The notes beneath the pieces are model-generated. The model saw only the letters and a list, made by a program, of their open reading frames with translations. It was not told the DNA's origin and did not search any database. Shown here one piece after another: positions 45,087-53,730 of a DNA stretch of 64,000 nt (its first letter is position 1; every line of letters starts with the position of its first letter). A program made the translations under genes and the position numbers. Origin of the DNA: an uncultured Paracoccaceae bacterium (GTDB taxonomy: Bacteria; Pseudomonadota; Alphaproteobacteria; Rhodobacterales; Rhodobacteraceae); the NCBI GenBank assembly GCA_947492475.1, contig CANLNM010000002.1, forward strand, positions 248,001 through 312,000. Direction: 5' to 3'.

Positions 45087-46035
45087 TCAGTCGTTTAGAT
45101 CGGTGGTCGCGCGTGCCTGTCTGGCGCCATCGGTGCATAACATTCAACCAACGCGCTGGCATCGGTCAGACGATGGTATCGACGTTTTTTGCGATTTGAC
45201 GCAATCGCTACCAGTGGGCGATCCGCACCACCTTGATGCGGGCCTGTCGTTTGGCGCTGCAATCGAAGCAACGGTGCTGGCGCTGTCAGAAATGGGGATT
45301 TCAGCGCAGGTTGATGAACGCTGGGGCGCGCATTCAGATCTGAAACCTGTTGCGCATATTCGTCTGCAATCAGGACCGCAGGATGGACTAAGCCGTCAGT
45401 TAGAAAACCGGTTTACTTGGCGTGGAAAATTCGCGGATCAAACGCCTGACCTGTTTGGTTGGAGCCGCAGCGACACATTTGTGATCACAGATGCAAAACG
45501 ACGAAATTGGTTGGCAGAACTGAATGACCAAACCGGTTACCGAATTATGCAAAATCCAGCATTTCGCAAAGAGCTGCTAAGCTGGATGCGATTGCGCGAC
45601 ACACATCCCCGTTTGGGCTTGGATGGAATGGGGCGAGAGGCCTGCCAAATGACCGATTTGCAAGCCCGCATCGCGGGTTTGGCCTTGGGTCCGCTTTGGG
45701 GAATGCTGAACCTATTTGGTGCAACAAAATCAATCACATCAGAGGCAGAAGCGACCAAAAGCGCCCCGGTGATCGCCGCATTTCACCAGCCTATAGAAGC
45801 AAACCCAATTGCCAGAGGCCGCGCCTATTTGAGAATGTGGTTAGAGGCGACGTCGCTCGGATTCTCAGGATGGCCAATGGCGGCGTTGTCTGACGATCCA
45901 TCCGCACATGCGGAAATTTGTGCGCGTCTCGGGATCGGTGCGGATCGTGACTTGGTTCAGGTTATTCGGTTTGGGGTCGCAACGGGACCTCCGCCCCCAA
46001 GAGCGCGGCGCCCGTTGGATGAGTTGATCATCTAG
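45076..46035 (+). CDS. Nitroreductase-family (Acg-like) protein
   Basis: A 319-residue protein. The start CLAPSVHNIQPTRWH is the flavin-site signature of the long Acg-type nitroreductases of actinobacteria and proteobacteria. Later parts are TWRGKF, ATKSAPVIAAFHQP and LRMWLEATSLGFSGWPMAAL, the two-domain pseudo-dimer typical of Acg. Flavin binding is likely. Reductase activity or flavin storage cannot be decided. It is the last gene of the operon and is convergent with the di-haem peroxidase, with 4 bases of overlap. Confidence 0.8.
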   Translation: MLNDQSFRSVVARACLAPSVHNIQPTRWHRSDDGIDVFCDLTQSLPVGDPHHLDAGLSFGAAIEATVLALSEMGISAQVDERWGAHSDLKPVAHIRLQSGPQDGLSRQLENRFTWRGKFADQTPDLFGWSRSDTFVITDAKRRNWLAELNDQTGYRIMQNPAFRKELLSWMRLRDTHPRLGLDGMGREACQMTDLQARIAGLALGPLWGMLNLFGATKSITSEAEATKSAPVIAAFHQPIEANPIARGRAYLRMWLEATSLGFSGWPMAALSDDPSAHAEICARLGIGADRDLVQVIRFGVATGPPPPRARRPLDELII

Positions 46036-47312
46036 TCAACAGGCAACCTGGACGGCACGGTTTCCGGGGCACCGAGAGGGCGATAAAGAGCGGTTTCGCC
46101 GGTTAGCGCCTGCAAAAACGCAACCAAATCATCAATGTCCTGATCGGTTAAGGTCAGCGGAGTGATATCGAGGTGATTGCGTTGACGCTCCATTTCCATT
46201 TCGTCAGATTGAATTGCAAAATCAATGGGTTCCAACCAAGGCGCAAGTGGGAGCTGCGCCTGATCATGGGGCCAATTGTCCCGTGACGTGAGCGGGTCCA
46301 AATGATGTCGGATCATAGCGTCCAACGTCGCAAATGCACCATTATGCCCATAAGGTGCGGTGAGCGCGACATTGCGCAATGATGGCGTACGAAACCGATA
46401 CGCATCTTGCAATAAATTGGTTTTTCCCATGCGTCCAACATCGCGGGGGATCGGATCATGAACCCGTGTGCGCCCGGGTCCAAACGCGGGCAGGGACAAG
46501 GCGTGAAAGTCCTGATCGCTAAACAACGGCCCCGAATGACAGCTGGAACAGGCACCCGCTCCAAAGAAAATCTGACGTCCGCGCTCGGCCGCTTCGGGCA
46601 GGGGGGTGCCAGCCAGATAGGCATCATAGGGGCTGTCAAAGCTCTGCCATTCCGTGATTTCAAACGCGGCGATTGCATTGGCAATTTCTACGATTGTGAT
46701 CTGGTCTGGACTGTCGATATGATCAAACGCATCTACAAACAGCGCCCCATATTCGGGAATGATCCGCACCCGTTTTGCCAAAATCGGCCAGGGCGCATCG
46801 ATGCGATCATGCAGTGCCCCCACGACATCATTTTCCCCCAGATTGCCGGCCATTTCAAATTGGGCGACCAGCGGAAACAAGGCCTGAGCGGCTAGAATAT
46901 TGTCCAAACCTTGTGGCAGCCATTCCTGAGCGGGGGAATTAAAACCATTCCCGTAAATGTCCGAAACCTCTAATCGGCCATCATGAAATAACACATCCAC
47001 GTCGCGGTGGCCCAGATTCCACAGGGCAGGGGCGTTGCGTGGCACGCGTTTGATAATGTCCCCGGCAACCCGATCGGGCCCCAGACCGACACCGCCTTCT
47101 CCGATGCCAAGACTAAGCCCATCGCCGGATGCCAAATCGTGATGATGGCATGTCGCACAAGAGATATTCCTGTTCCCGCTCAGGATCTTATCGTAAAATA
47201 GCAACTGACCCAATTGGGCCTGTGCGGGATCCGCATTCAGAAAATCTGTCGGCAAAATCGGGTCCGCCCCAACCGGCATCGCAACAAACAGGAGACCGAC
47301 AAAATGCGCCAC
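46032..47312 (-). CDS. Di-haem cytochrome c peroxidase family protein
   Basis: A 426-residue periplasmic protein with two haem c sites, CATCHH (low-potential N-terminal haem) and CSSCHSG. A signal peptide is visible only from the GTG at 47312 (VAHFVGLLFVAMPVGA). Family parts are GQLLFYDKILSGNRNISCATC, then PALWNLG, ERGRQIFFGAGACSSC, RTPSLRNVALTAPYGHNGAF. The loss of a typical MauG/CcpA Tyr or His cannot be judged by eye. The start lies inside the divergent Sel1 gene start (9-base overlap). The long frame continues upstream but has no further start with a signal. Confidence 0.85.
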   Translation of the reverse strand: MAHFVGLLFVAMPVGADPILPTDFLNADPAQAQLGQLLFYDKILSGNRNISCATCHHHDLASGDGLSLGIGEGGVGLGPDRVAGDIIKRVPRNAPALWNLGHRDVDVLFHDGRLEVSDIYGNGFNSPAQEWLPQGLDNILAAQALFPLVAQFEMAGNLGENDVVGALHDRIDAPWPILAKRVRIIPEYGALFVDAFDHIDSPDQITIVEIANAIAAFEITEWQSFDSPYDAYLAGTPLPEAAERGRQIFFGAGACSSCHSGPLFSDQDFHALSLPAFGPGRTRVHDPIPRDVGRMGKTNLLQDAYRFRTPSLRNVALTAPYGHNGAFATLDAMIRHHLDPLTSRDNWPHDQAQLPLAPWLEPIDFAIQSDEMEMERQRNHLDITPLTLTDQDIDDLVAFLQALTGETALYRPLGAPETVPSRLPVD

Positions 47313-47774
47313 CTTGCCTTTGCTTTGGCGATGATCGCCACACCGTTGGCCGCGGATATCGAAGATGCGCGTGACCTGATGGAAGACGGAAAATTTGAAG
47401 AAGCGCGCGCTGCGTTGGACCCATTTGCCAGATCGGGAAATGCCGAAGCCGAAGAGCTGATTGGGGTCATGTATGCCATGGGGCTGGGCGTGCCGCGCGA
47501 TGACGAACGGGCGTTTGACTGGTATCTGCGGGCCAGTCTGAAAGGCCATCCCGGCGCGCAATCGGGGATCGGTTGGTATTATGAAACGGGGCGAGGCCTG
47601 CCGGCGCCTGACATGGTCCGCGCATATGCGTGGTACGCTTTGTCGACGATTGGCGGTGATCCAGATGCGGCGATTTCTCTGGAAGAAATCACACCACGTT
47701 TGACGGCTGAAGAAATTGAACGTGCGCATCATCTGATCGAGGATTACCGGCCTTGGATTTATCCTTTTCGGTGA
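47304..47774 (+). CDS. Sel1-repeat exported protein
   Basis: A 156-residue exported protein. The signal peptide is MRHLAFALAMIATPLA-like (cleavage near LAADIED). Then come helix repeats of the Sel1 type: EARAALDPFARSGNAEAEEL, GVMYAMGLGVPRDDERAFDWYLRAS, GWYYETGRGLPAPDMVRAYAWYAL. AGGAG lies about 10 bases before the ATG at 47304. Sel1 proteins act as protein-binding adaptors, often for cell envelope factors. It is divergent from the di-haem gene with overlapping 5' ends. Confidence 0.85.
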   Translation: MRHLAFALAMIATPLAADIEDARDLMEDGKFEEARAALDPFARSGNAEAEELIGVMYAMGLGVPRDDERAFDWYLRASLKGHPGAQSGIGWYYETGRGLPAPDMVRAYAWYALSTIGGDPDAAISLEEITPRLTAEEIERAHHLIEDYRPWIYPFR

Positions 47775-47796
47775 TCCGCCTTTTTGTGTGGACGTA

Positions 47797-47830
47797 AAAA
47801 CGGCGGCCCTGATCAGAGCCGCCGTTCTGA
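47797..47830. terminator. Terminator between Sel1 gene and dctP
   Basis: AACGGCGGC (47799-47807) pairs with GCCGCCGTT (47818-47826). It has A on the left and C-T on the right, and serves both convergent genes. Confidence 0.88.
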
Positions 47831-47835
47831 TTTGA

Positions 47836-48891
47836 TTAGTTCAGGTCAGATTCATAATCCGCTGCCAGATCGGCTTCGGTTTCGGCCACCGCGGCGATCA
47901 AGGCATCCAGAATTTCATTCCCACCGTCTACATTGCCGCGGAACCATTCCTGAACGGGCAGGGCGGCTTCTGCGAATGCAGCTTTTTCTTCTGGCGTGGG
48001 CACATAAAGATCACCGCCACCGGCGACAAAATCTTCGTATGCTTGGATGGATTTACGTTTTGGTGACGCAAATGTGGCCTGCTGCAACTGATAGAACCCA
48101 TCAACAACAACGCGACGCATGTCTTCTGGCATCGCCATGAAGTTTTCGTTGCTCATCCACCACAGCGCACCCATATAGGCGTGACCGTCCAGCGTGACAT
48201 ATTGCAGACCCGCATCAGGGAATTTCATGCCCATGATGTCGGTGATGCCGTTTTTAGACCCTTCAACAACGCCCGTTTGGAACGATGTGAACAGCTCAGG
48301 CCACGGGATTGGGGTCGGGGACGCCCCCATGGCGCGTACCAATTCCTGCGGCAGGTCCGCCACAACGGTCCGGATTTTCAGGCCATCCATGTCGTCAGGA
48401 CCCTGAACGCGGCGTTGTGTGTTGGCAAAGTTGCGCCAGCCACCTGTGTTGCCAACAGTCATCAAACGCACGGTGTCACCGGATGTTTCCAGCGCCATAT
48501 CCCGCATAGTGCGGACAAAATCACCTTGCAGCACAGCTTCGGCGACGCGGTCATCGGCCATCAGATAAGGCAGATCCAGCACCTGCACATAAGGGAAGAT
48601 ACCCGCAGCCCCCCCAGAGGTGGAGATATAGATATCGATCGAACCCTCAGACACACCTTCGAGGCATTCCGCACCGGTTGCACAGAGTTGCGTGCCGATA
48701 AACAGCTCTACCGCGATACGCCCGTTAGAGGCCGCCTCGACGTAGTTCTTGAAAACAACCAGACCATCATAGTCCTCGTCATTTTCGTTAGAGTTGGCCG
48801 TGGCGCGCAGCGTAAAATCCTGCGCAGCGGCCAATGTTGCAGAACCGGCCACAAGTGCGGCAAGTGCAACGGTTTTAAGACCTTTAAGCAT
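47836..48891 (-). CDS. dctP: TRAP transporter solute-binding protein (DctP type)
   Basis: A 351-residue periplasmic binding protein. The signal peptide LKGLKTVALAALVAGSATLAAA is preceded by GGGAGG. Typical DctP parts are TLRATANSNENDEDY, EGVSEGSIDIYISTSGG, KIRTVVADLPQELVRAMGASPTPIPWPELFTSFQTGVVEGS. The substrate-binding Arg is near the R-T-V stretch. Most characterised members take C4-dicarboxylates, keto acids or sugar acids; the exact ligand is unknown. It is the last gene of the dctQ-dctM-dctP order in this operon. Confidence 0.92.
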   Translation of the reverse strand: MLKGLKTVALAALVAGSATLAAAQDFTLRATANSNENDEDYDGLVVFKNYVEAASNGRIAVELFIGTQLCATGAECLEGVSEGSIDIYISTSGGAAGIFPYVQVLDLPYLMADDRVAEAVLQGDFVRTMRDMALETSGDTVRLMTVGNTGGWRNFANTQRRVQGPDDMDGLKIRTVVADLPQELVRAMGASPTPIPWPELFTSFQTGVVEGSKNGITDIMGMKFPDAGLQYVTLDGHAYMGALWWMSNENFMAMPEDMRRVVVDGFYQLQQATFASPKRKSIQAYEDFVAGGGDLYVPTPEEKAAFAEAALPVQEWFRGNVDGGNEILDALIAAVAETEADLAADYESDLN

Positions 48892-48914
48892 GGTAGAACC
48901 TCCCTTTTGCTTGG

Positions 48915-50402
48915 TCATTGGACGAACCCCGTCAGGCGGGGCACCGTCATCGAGATGAAGGGGAAATACGTGATCAAGAAGATCACCAGCACTTCCACTG
49001 CAAGAAATGGCAGAATGGCTTTGGCGATGGTTTCAACCTTTTCGCCACTGACGGTTGAGGCCACAAACAGGACCAACCCCATGGGCGGCGTTGCCAATCC
49101 GACTGTTAGGTTTACGGACATGATGATAGCGAAATGCACGGGATGCACGCCCAGTTCCGTAAATATCGGGCCCAAAATTGGCCCCAAAATGATGATCGCT
49201 GGGCCTGCATCCAGGAACATGCCAACCACAAACAGCAGAATGTTTATCAGGAACAACAGGATCAACGGATTTTCGCTCAGGCCAAGGATCGCATCTGTTA
49301 ATATCTGCGGTGCATATGACAGGGACACGACGGTTTTGAACGCCACAGCTGCACCCACCAACAACAGCACCGCTGACGTGGCCAAGGCGGACCGGGTCAG
49401 GATACCTGCGAGGTCTGAAAACTTCATCGATCGCAGGACCGCAAAGCTGACGATCAGGGCATAGGCCACGGCCAGGGCAGAGGCTTCGGTCGGGGTGCAA
49501 ACGCCCGTCAGAATGCCGCCCAAAATGATGATTGGGGTCTGCAACGGCGCGATGGCCTTTTTACAGACGGACCGGAAATCAGAGCTAACCTGACCACGGG
49601 TCCACATGGCAATCCCATGGGCAATCGGTAGGAAAATCAGGTAGATAAGCCAAGGATTCAGCGTAATTTCGAGCCCTGCCAAGCCGCGGATCATGGCAAA
49701 CACACCATAAAGCAGTCCGGCGATATTGATCCGGATCAGAACCAAGCTGACCCAGTATTCAACCGGGCTGACGGTTTGACCTTTGGCCACAATGCGTTCG
49801 GCCTTGGGCAGGTCATAGCGATCCGCCATCAACCGGACCATCACCATCAGGCCAGCGCCCACCATAATACCCGGCACAATGCCTGCCAAAAACAGGGCAG
49901 CGACGCTTTCGCCCATCACATAGGCATAGATGATCATGATGCCGGATGGGGGAATGATCGGCCCAATGACCGAGGATGCAGCGGTGATCGCGGCTGCAAA
50001 TTTCCGGGTATATCCGTTCTTTTCCATCGCTGGGATCAAGGTCGATCCCAGCGCGGATGTATCCGCCACCGCAGAGCCAGACAGGCCCGCAAACAGGATC
50101 GAAGACAGGATATTTACATGAGCCAAGCCACCGCGCATATGCCCCATGAACGCTTGGGAAAACTCAACCAGACGCACGGTGATGCCGCCCCGGTTCATGA
50201 CTTCTCCGGCCAACATAAAGAACGGCAGCGCCATCAAAGGAAAACTGTCCATCCCGTTGTAAAGATTGCGATAAAGAACGGCCAAATCCCGTTCTTGGCC
50301 ATTGAGCAGCAGCAGGGCGCCGGGGGCTGCGAGCAGGGCAAAGACCACCGGCAAACCAACCATGATCAAAACGATGAAAAGCGGAAGAAACCAAATCAGC
50401 AT
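48915..50402 (-). CDS. dctM: TRAP transporter large permease DctM
   Basis: A 495-residue membrane protein with about 12 helices of the DctM/ion transporter superfamily. It contains FALLAAPGALLLLNGQ, FPLMALPFFMLAGEVMNRGG, SSVIGPIIPPSGIMIIYA and GVCTPTEASALAVAYALIV. A long hydrophobic C-terminal part (LFLINILLFVVGMFLDAGPA) follows. It makes the transport channel with DctQ. TGATG junction with dctQ (shared base 50402). Confidence 0.94.
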   Translation of the reverse strand: MLIWFLPLFIVLIMVGLPVVFALLAAPGALLLLNGQERDLAVLYRNLYNGMDSFPLMALPFFMLAGEVMNRGGITVRLVEFSQAFMGHMRGGLAHVNILSSILFAGLSGSAVADTSALGSTLIPAMEKNGYTRKFAAAITAASSVIGPIIPPSGIMIIYAYVMGESVAALFLAGIVPGIMVGAGLMVMVRLMADRYDLPKAERIVAKGQTVSPVEYWVSLVLIRINIAGLLYGVFAMIRGLAGLEITLNPWLIYLIFLPIAHGIAMWTRGQVSSDFRSVCKKAIAPLQTPIIILGGILTGVCTPTEASALAVAYALIVSFAVLRSMKFSDLAGILTRSALATSAVLLLVGAAVAFKTVVSLSYAPQILTDAILGLSENPLILLFLINILLFVVGMFLDAGPAIIILGPILGPIFTELGVHPVHFAIIMSVNLTVGLATPPMGLVLFVASTVSGEKVETIAKAILPFLAVEVLVIFLITYFPFISMTVPRLTGFVQ

Positions 50403-50995
50403 CAGTCGGCTCCTACCATGTCAGATCCATCCAAATGGTGCAGGCGGTCCCCGCTGCCCAATAGGGTGATTATTTGGCGTAAAATCAGTTCGATATTGAC
50501 GGAAATCAGCAATGTGATGCCAACCAAGAGCGATGCATATTGCCATGCGTTTTTGAATTTGACCCGTTCCCCGCCAAACCAATCCAGTGGCAGCCTAAGC
50601 GAGGCAGACGCGCCGCGCCCTGACAGGCTATCGACGTGATTGTTCAGGCCTTTGTCCCAAGCGAGAACCAGGACGAGGAGGCTGATGGTCAACAAAATAA
50701 GGGTTAAAGTGCCCGCAACGAACCGGGGTAGCGCGCGTTCCAGCATGTCGATCGCTACAAAGCCACCCATTCGGTACGCCATAGGCGCCATCAGACCGGT
50801 CATCCACAACATGCCAAATCGGGCGGCTTCTTCTGTCCAATTGGGGGCCGCATCCAGCACATATCGCCAAAAAACCTGCCCTAAGATGAGCATAACCATG
50901 ATGGCAAGAGCAAGGATCGCGATAATCCGGCCAACAGACAGAACGAGGGTGTTCACTTTCTCAAGAGGCCACAAGACCCCAAGCAATACCGCCAT
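50402..50995 (-). CDS. dctQ: TRAP transporter small permease DctQ
   Basis: A 197-residue inner-membrane protein with four helices and the family parts IIAILALAIMVMLILGQVFWRY, NWTEEAARFGMLWMTGLMAPM. GGAGG lies upstream of the ATG at 50995. It stabilises DctM and the binding protein. First of three transporter genes, 74 bases downstream of the flavin reductase gene on the same strand, so it belongs to the same catabolic unit. Confidence 0.9.
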   Translation of the reverse strand: MAVLLGVLWPLEKVNTLVLSVGRIIAILALAIMVMLILGQVFWRYVLDAAPNWTEEAARFGMLWMTGLMAPMAYRMGGFVAIDMLERALPRFVAGTLTLILLTISLLVLVLAWDKGLNNHVDSLSGRGASASLRLPLDWFGGERVKFKNAWQYASLLVGITLLISVNIELILRQIITLLGSGDRLHHLDGSDMVGAD

Positions 50996-51069
50996 GGCGG
51001 ATTCCTCCCTAAATGGGGCTTAACCCCTTTTTCTCTCCTAAGTCAGGGTCTTACGCCCCGATCTTAAAG

Positions 51070-51579
51070 TCAGCCTTTGAGGCTGACAAACCGTCCCGCT
51101 TGAAACAACAGCGGCAAACCTTCGCGATAGCTGACGCGGGACACTTGCCCCACGAGGATCACGTGATCGCCTGCATCATGTGCAGCTGACAAACTGCATT
51201 CAAACCGCGCCAGACAGCCATTGATCAGCGGCACGTTGTTTGCGCCCTCCTCCCAATCAAGACCATCAAACGCGTGTTTGTCGCGGGTAAATCCATCGCA
51301 GATTTCACGTTGATGGGTGTCCAACACATGGATGGCGAAATGGGATGCATTCCGGAACGTGTTGAAACGTTTGGACGATTTCGCCGGAGACCACAGGACC
51401 AAAGGTGGATCCAGAGAAACCGACGCAAAACTGTTGGCGGTGATACCAACAGGGCCCTCAGAGGTCCCCGTGGTCACAACCGTGACACCGGTGGCATAAG
51501 CCCCAAGCGCGTTGCGAAATGCGCGGGCATCCTCACTTGGGGCGAAGCTCTCCATTCCTATCCCCTTTGTTCCATCCAT
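51070..51579 (-). CDS. Flavin reductase domain protein
   Basis: A 169-residue FMN/FAD-dependent reductase of the HpaC/DszD type. It contains FRNALGAYATGVTVVTT, VGITANSFASVSLDPPLVLWSPAKSSK, and the terminal DHVILVGQV. The job of this family is to supply reduced flavin to a partner monooxygenase, here most likely the luciferase-like protein three genes upstream. The ATG at 51579 is in a TAATG junction with the aldo/keto reductase; an ATG at 51555 has a better RBS and is possible. Confidence 0.9.
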   Translation of the reverse strand: MDGTKGIGMESFAPSEDARAFRNALGAYATGVTVVTTGTSEGPVGITANSFASVSLDPPLVLWSPAKSSKRFNTFRNASHFAIHVLDTHQREICDGFTRDKHAFDGLDWEEGANNVPLINGCLARFECSLSAAHDAGDHVILVGQVSRVSYREGLPLLFQAGRFVSLKG

Positions 51580-52463
51580 TAAGGAACCTCAGCGCCGAGC
51601 GCTGCGGTGTAAAGATCGAACCAAGCTGGTCGATCCAGTTTCACTTTAAGGGCATCAGTCAGGTTGCTGATTCTATTCAAGTTATTCGTACCCATAACAG
51701 GCAAGATTTTTGCCGGGTGGGCCAATAACCAGGCTACGGCAACCGCGCCACGATCTACGTTGAATTCAGCGGCAACACGGTCCATGGCCGCACCTGCCTT
51801 GGCGTCGGCGGCCATCAATGCGCCCCCACCCAACGGAGACCACGCCATAATGGGCAGATCGCGTTCCTGCAAATAGGCAACGTCGCCATTTGTGAACCCG
51901 TCATGCGCTTGCAAGCTCAGTTCAATCTGGTTGGTGGTCAGCTTGGTTTTCATTGCCGACTGCAGCAATGTCCAATCATGCAACTTGAAATTGGAAACGC
52001 CAACTGCGCGTACCTTACCGGATGCAACAATGTCGTCCAAGGCAGCGCCGGTTTCATGATGATCCATCATGGGATCGGGACGGTGGATCAACAGCATGTC
52101 GATCCGGTCGGTTTTCATCAATCGCAAGGAATGATCGACCGACGCCATAATATGGGCGCGGGACGTGTCATAATACTTAACTGACGCATCACTATAGCGG
52201 CCCATCGGCGCAACGATATCGCATTTTGTTACGATCTCGATCTTGTTCCTCAGATCCGTCGTCAGCGCATTCCCCAACACTTCTTCGGCCATGTAGCCGC
52301 CGTAAATATCGGCCTGATCCATGGTCGTGATACCTTGATCCAGACAGGCGGAAATTTTATTTCTCACATGTTCCGGGCTGGTATCGTCGGCCTCAGCAAG
52401 GCGCCACATACCATAGATAATTTCACTAAATTCAAGGTCTTGAGCAATTTTAACGCGATCCAT
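51579..52463 (-). CDS. Aldo/keto reductase
   Basis: A 294-residue TIM-barrel NAD(P)H enzyme. Signatures are GYMAEEVLGNALTTD, DQADIYGGYMAEE with the catalytic Tyr, DRIDMLLIHRPDPMMD and VGVSNFKLHDWTLL. Residues of the catalytic tetrad Asp-Tyr-Lys-His are in recognisable places (DQADIYGG, VTKCD, LLIHRP). It would reduce or oxidise an aldehyde or ketone of the degraded compound. TAATG junctions with both neighbours. Confidence 0.92.
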   Translation of the reverse strand: MDRVKIAQDLEFSEIIYGMWRLAEADDTSPEHVRNKISACLDQGITTMDQADIYGGYMAEEVLGNALTTDLRNKIEIVTKCDIVAPMGRYSDASVKYYDTSRAHIMASVDHSLRLMKTDRIDMLLIHRPDPMMDHHETGAALDDIVASGKVRAVGVSNFKLHDWTLLQSAMKTKLTTNQIELSLQAHDGFTNGDVAYLQERDLPIMAWSPLGGGALMAADAKAGAAMDRVAAEFNVDRGAVAVAWLLAHPAKILPVMGTNNLNRISNLTDALKVKLDRPAWFDLYTAALGAEVP

Positions 52464-53620
52464 TAGGTGCGAACTCCTGCGCCGAGTGGTGTCATTGGGG
52501 TCTCTGCCGGCACACGTCCATAGGCGTGGGGCAAGGAACAGGTTTTGATCTGGGGCAACACCTTGGTGCCAAAATGTTGCGCCTCATCAATATGCGGATA
52601 GCCCGAAAAGATGAACGCGCGAATGCCCATTTTTTGGTACTCTTCGATCTTGCTCAGAACTTGGTCCGTGGAGCCAACCAAGGCCGCCCCGCACCCCGAA
52701 CGCGCCCGACCGACGCCGGTCCACATATTGGGTTCGACATAACCGAATTTGTCGGCCAATTCGCGAGCTTTTGCCTGATGGGATACGCCCAGCGAAATGC
52801 TGTCATGGGCGCGGTCGCGGATCAGTTTGCCATATTCATCATCCAGCTTTGACGCGATGTAATCGGCATATTCCTTTGCTTCGGCTTCTGTGTCGCGCAC
52901 AATCATATGCACACGAAGACCAAAATCCAGCGTCCGGTTGTATTTTTGCGCTGCTGCATGCGCATCTTTCATGCGTTGTTCAATATTGGCCTTTGGTTCT
53001 GGCCACATCAAATAAACATCACAAAATTCGCCACAAAGATCCAAAGCGGCAGGGGAATACCCGCCAAAATAGAGCAGTGGACCGCCATTGGTTTGATAGG
53101 GACGCGCAGGGTCAGTGGTTAACCCCTGAAAGTTATAGATATCGCCGTCAAAGTTGATCTCATCCTGCGTCCATGCCTGACGCAGAATTTGCACAACTTC
53201 GCGGGACCGTCGATACCGGAATGCGCTGTCTGCAACTTCGCCCGGGAAATCCGATGAAATGACGTTTAGCGTCAACCGACCCTTTAGCATATGATCGAGG
53301 GTCGCGATTGTCCGTGCCAGCATGATGGGTTGCATTTCACCACACCGGATGGCGGCCAGCATGTTGATTTTGCTCGTCAAAGGGGCCATGCCAGCAACAA
53401 AGCTGAGCGTATCCTGACCAACCTGGTAGGAGGACGGGGCGAGGATGTTGCGAAAACCCTGACGTTCTGCTTCCAGCACAATGTCACGGCAATGTTCAAA
53501 AGATGAACGAAGATCACCATCGGGCACGCCCAAAAATTGGTAATCGTCTGAGCATAACGCGGAGAACCAGGATACTTCTGCAGCATTCAGGTCCGCCGAC
53601 GTGACTGGCACGACGGTCAT
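52463..53620 (-). CDS. Luciferase-like (LLM) flavin monooxygenase
   Basis: A 385-residue enzyme of the SsuD/alkanesulfonate or nitrilotriacetate monooxygenase group. It contains the N-terminal EVSWFSALCSDDYQFLG, the TIM barrel part LARTIATLDHMLKGRLTLNVIS, and YFGGYSPAALDLCGEFCDVYL. It uses reduced FMN from a separate reductase, matching the flavin reductase in the same operon. It is first in the operon; the divergent regulator gene starts 111 bases away. The substrate class (sulfonate or organic amine) is a guess. Confidence 0.9.
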   Translation of the reverse strand: MTVVPVTSADLNAAEVSWFSALCSDDYQFLGVPDGDLRSSFEHCRDIVLEAERQGFRNILAPSSYQVGQDTLSFVAGMAPLTSKINMLAAIRCGEMQPIMLARTIATLDHMLKGRLTLNVISSDFPGEVADSAFRYRRSREVVQILRQAWTQDEINFDGDIYNFQGLTTDPARPYQTNGGPLLYFGGYSPAALDLCGEFCDVYLMWPEPKANIEQRMKDAHAAAQKYNRTLDFGLRVHMIVRDTEAEAKEYADYIASKLDDEYGKLIRDRAHDSISLGVSHQAKARELADKFGYVEPNMWTGVGRARSGCGAALVGSTDQVLSKIEEYQKMGIRAFIFSGYPHIDEAQHFGTKVLPQIKTCSLPHAYGRVPAETPMTPLGAGVRT

Positions 53621-53730
53621 CGAATCTCTCCCTTATGTTTCTTTTCTACTTGCCTAGCATTCAAAAGATAATGCATCAATGGTGTAACAATTTGCCCACC
53701 GAAAAGGGGGCTGGGGAAGGGAATACGTTT
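53621..53730. promoter_or_regulatory. Divergent promoter region with possible GntR operator
   Basis: The 110 bases between the monooxygenase and GntR starts contain GCATT-N8-AATGC (53657-53674), a palindrome of the kind bound by GntR dimers, and A+T-rich stretches on both sides. The operator assignment is a guess from position only. Confidence 0.35.
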
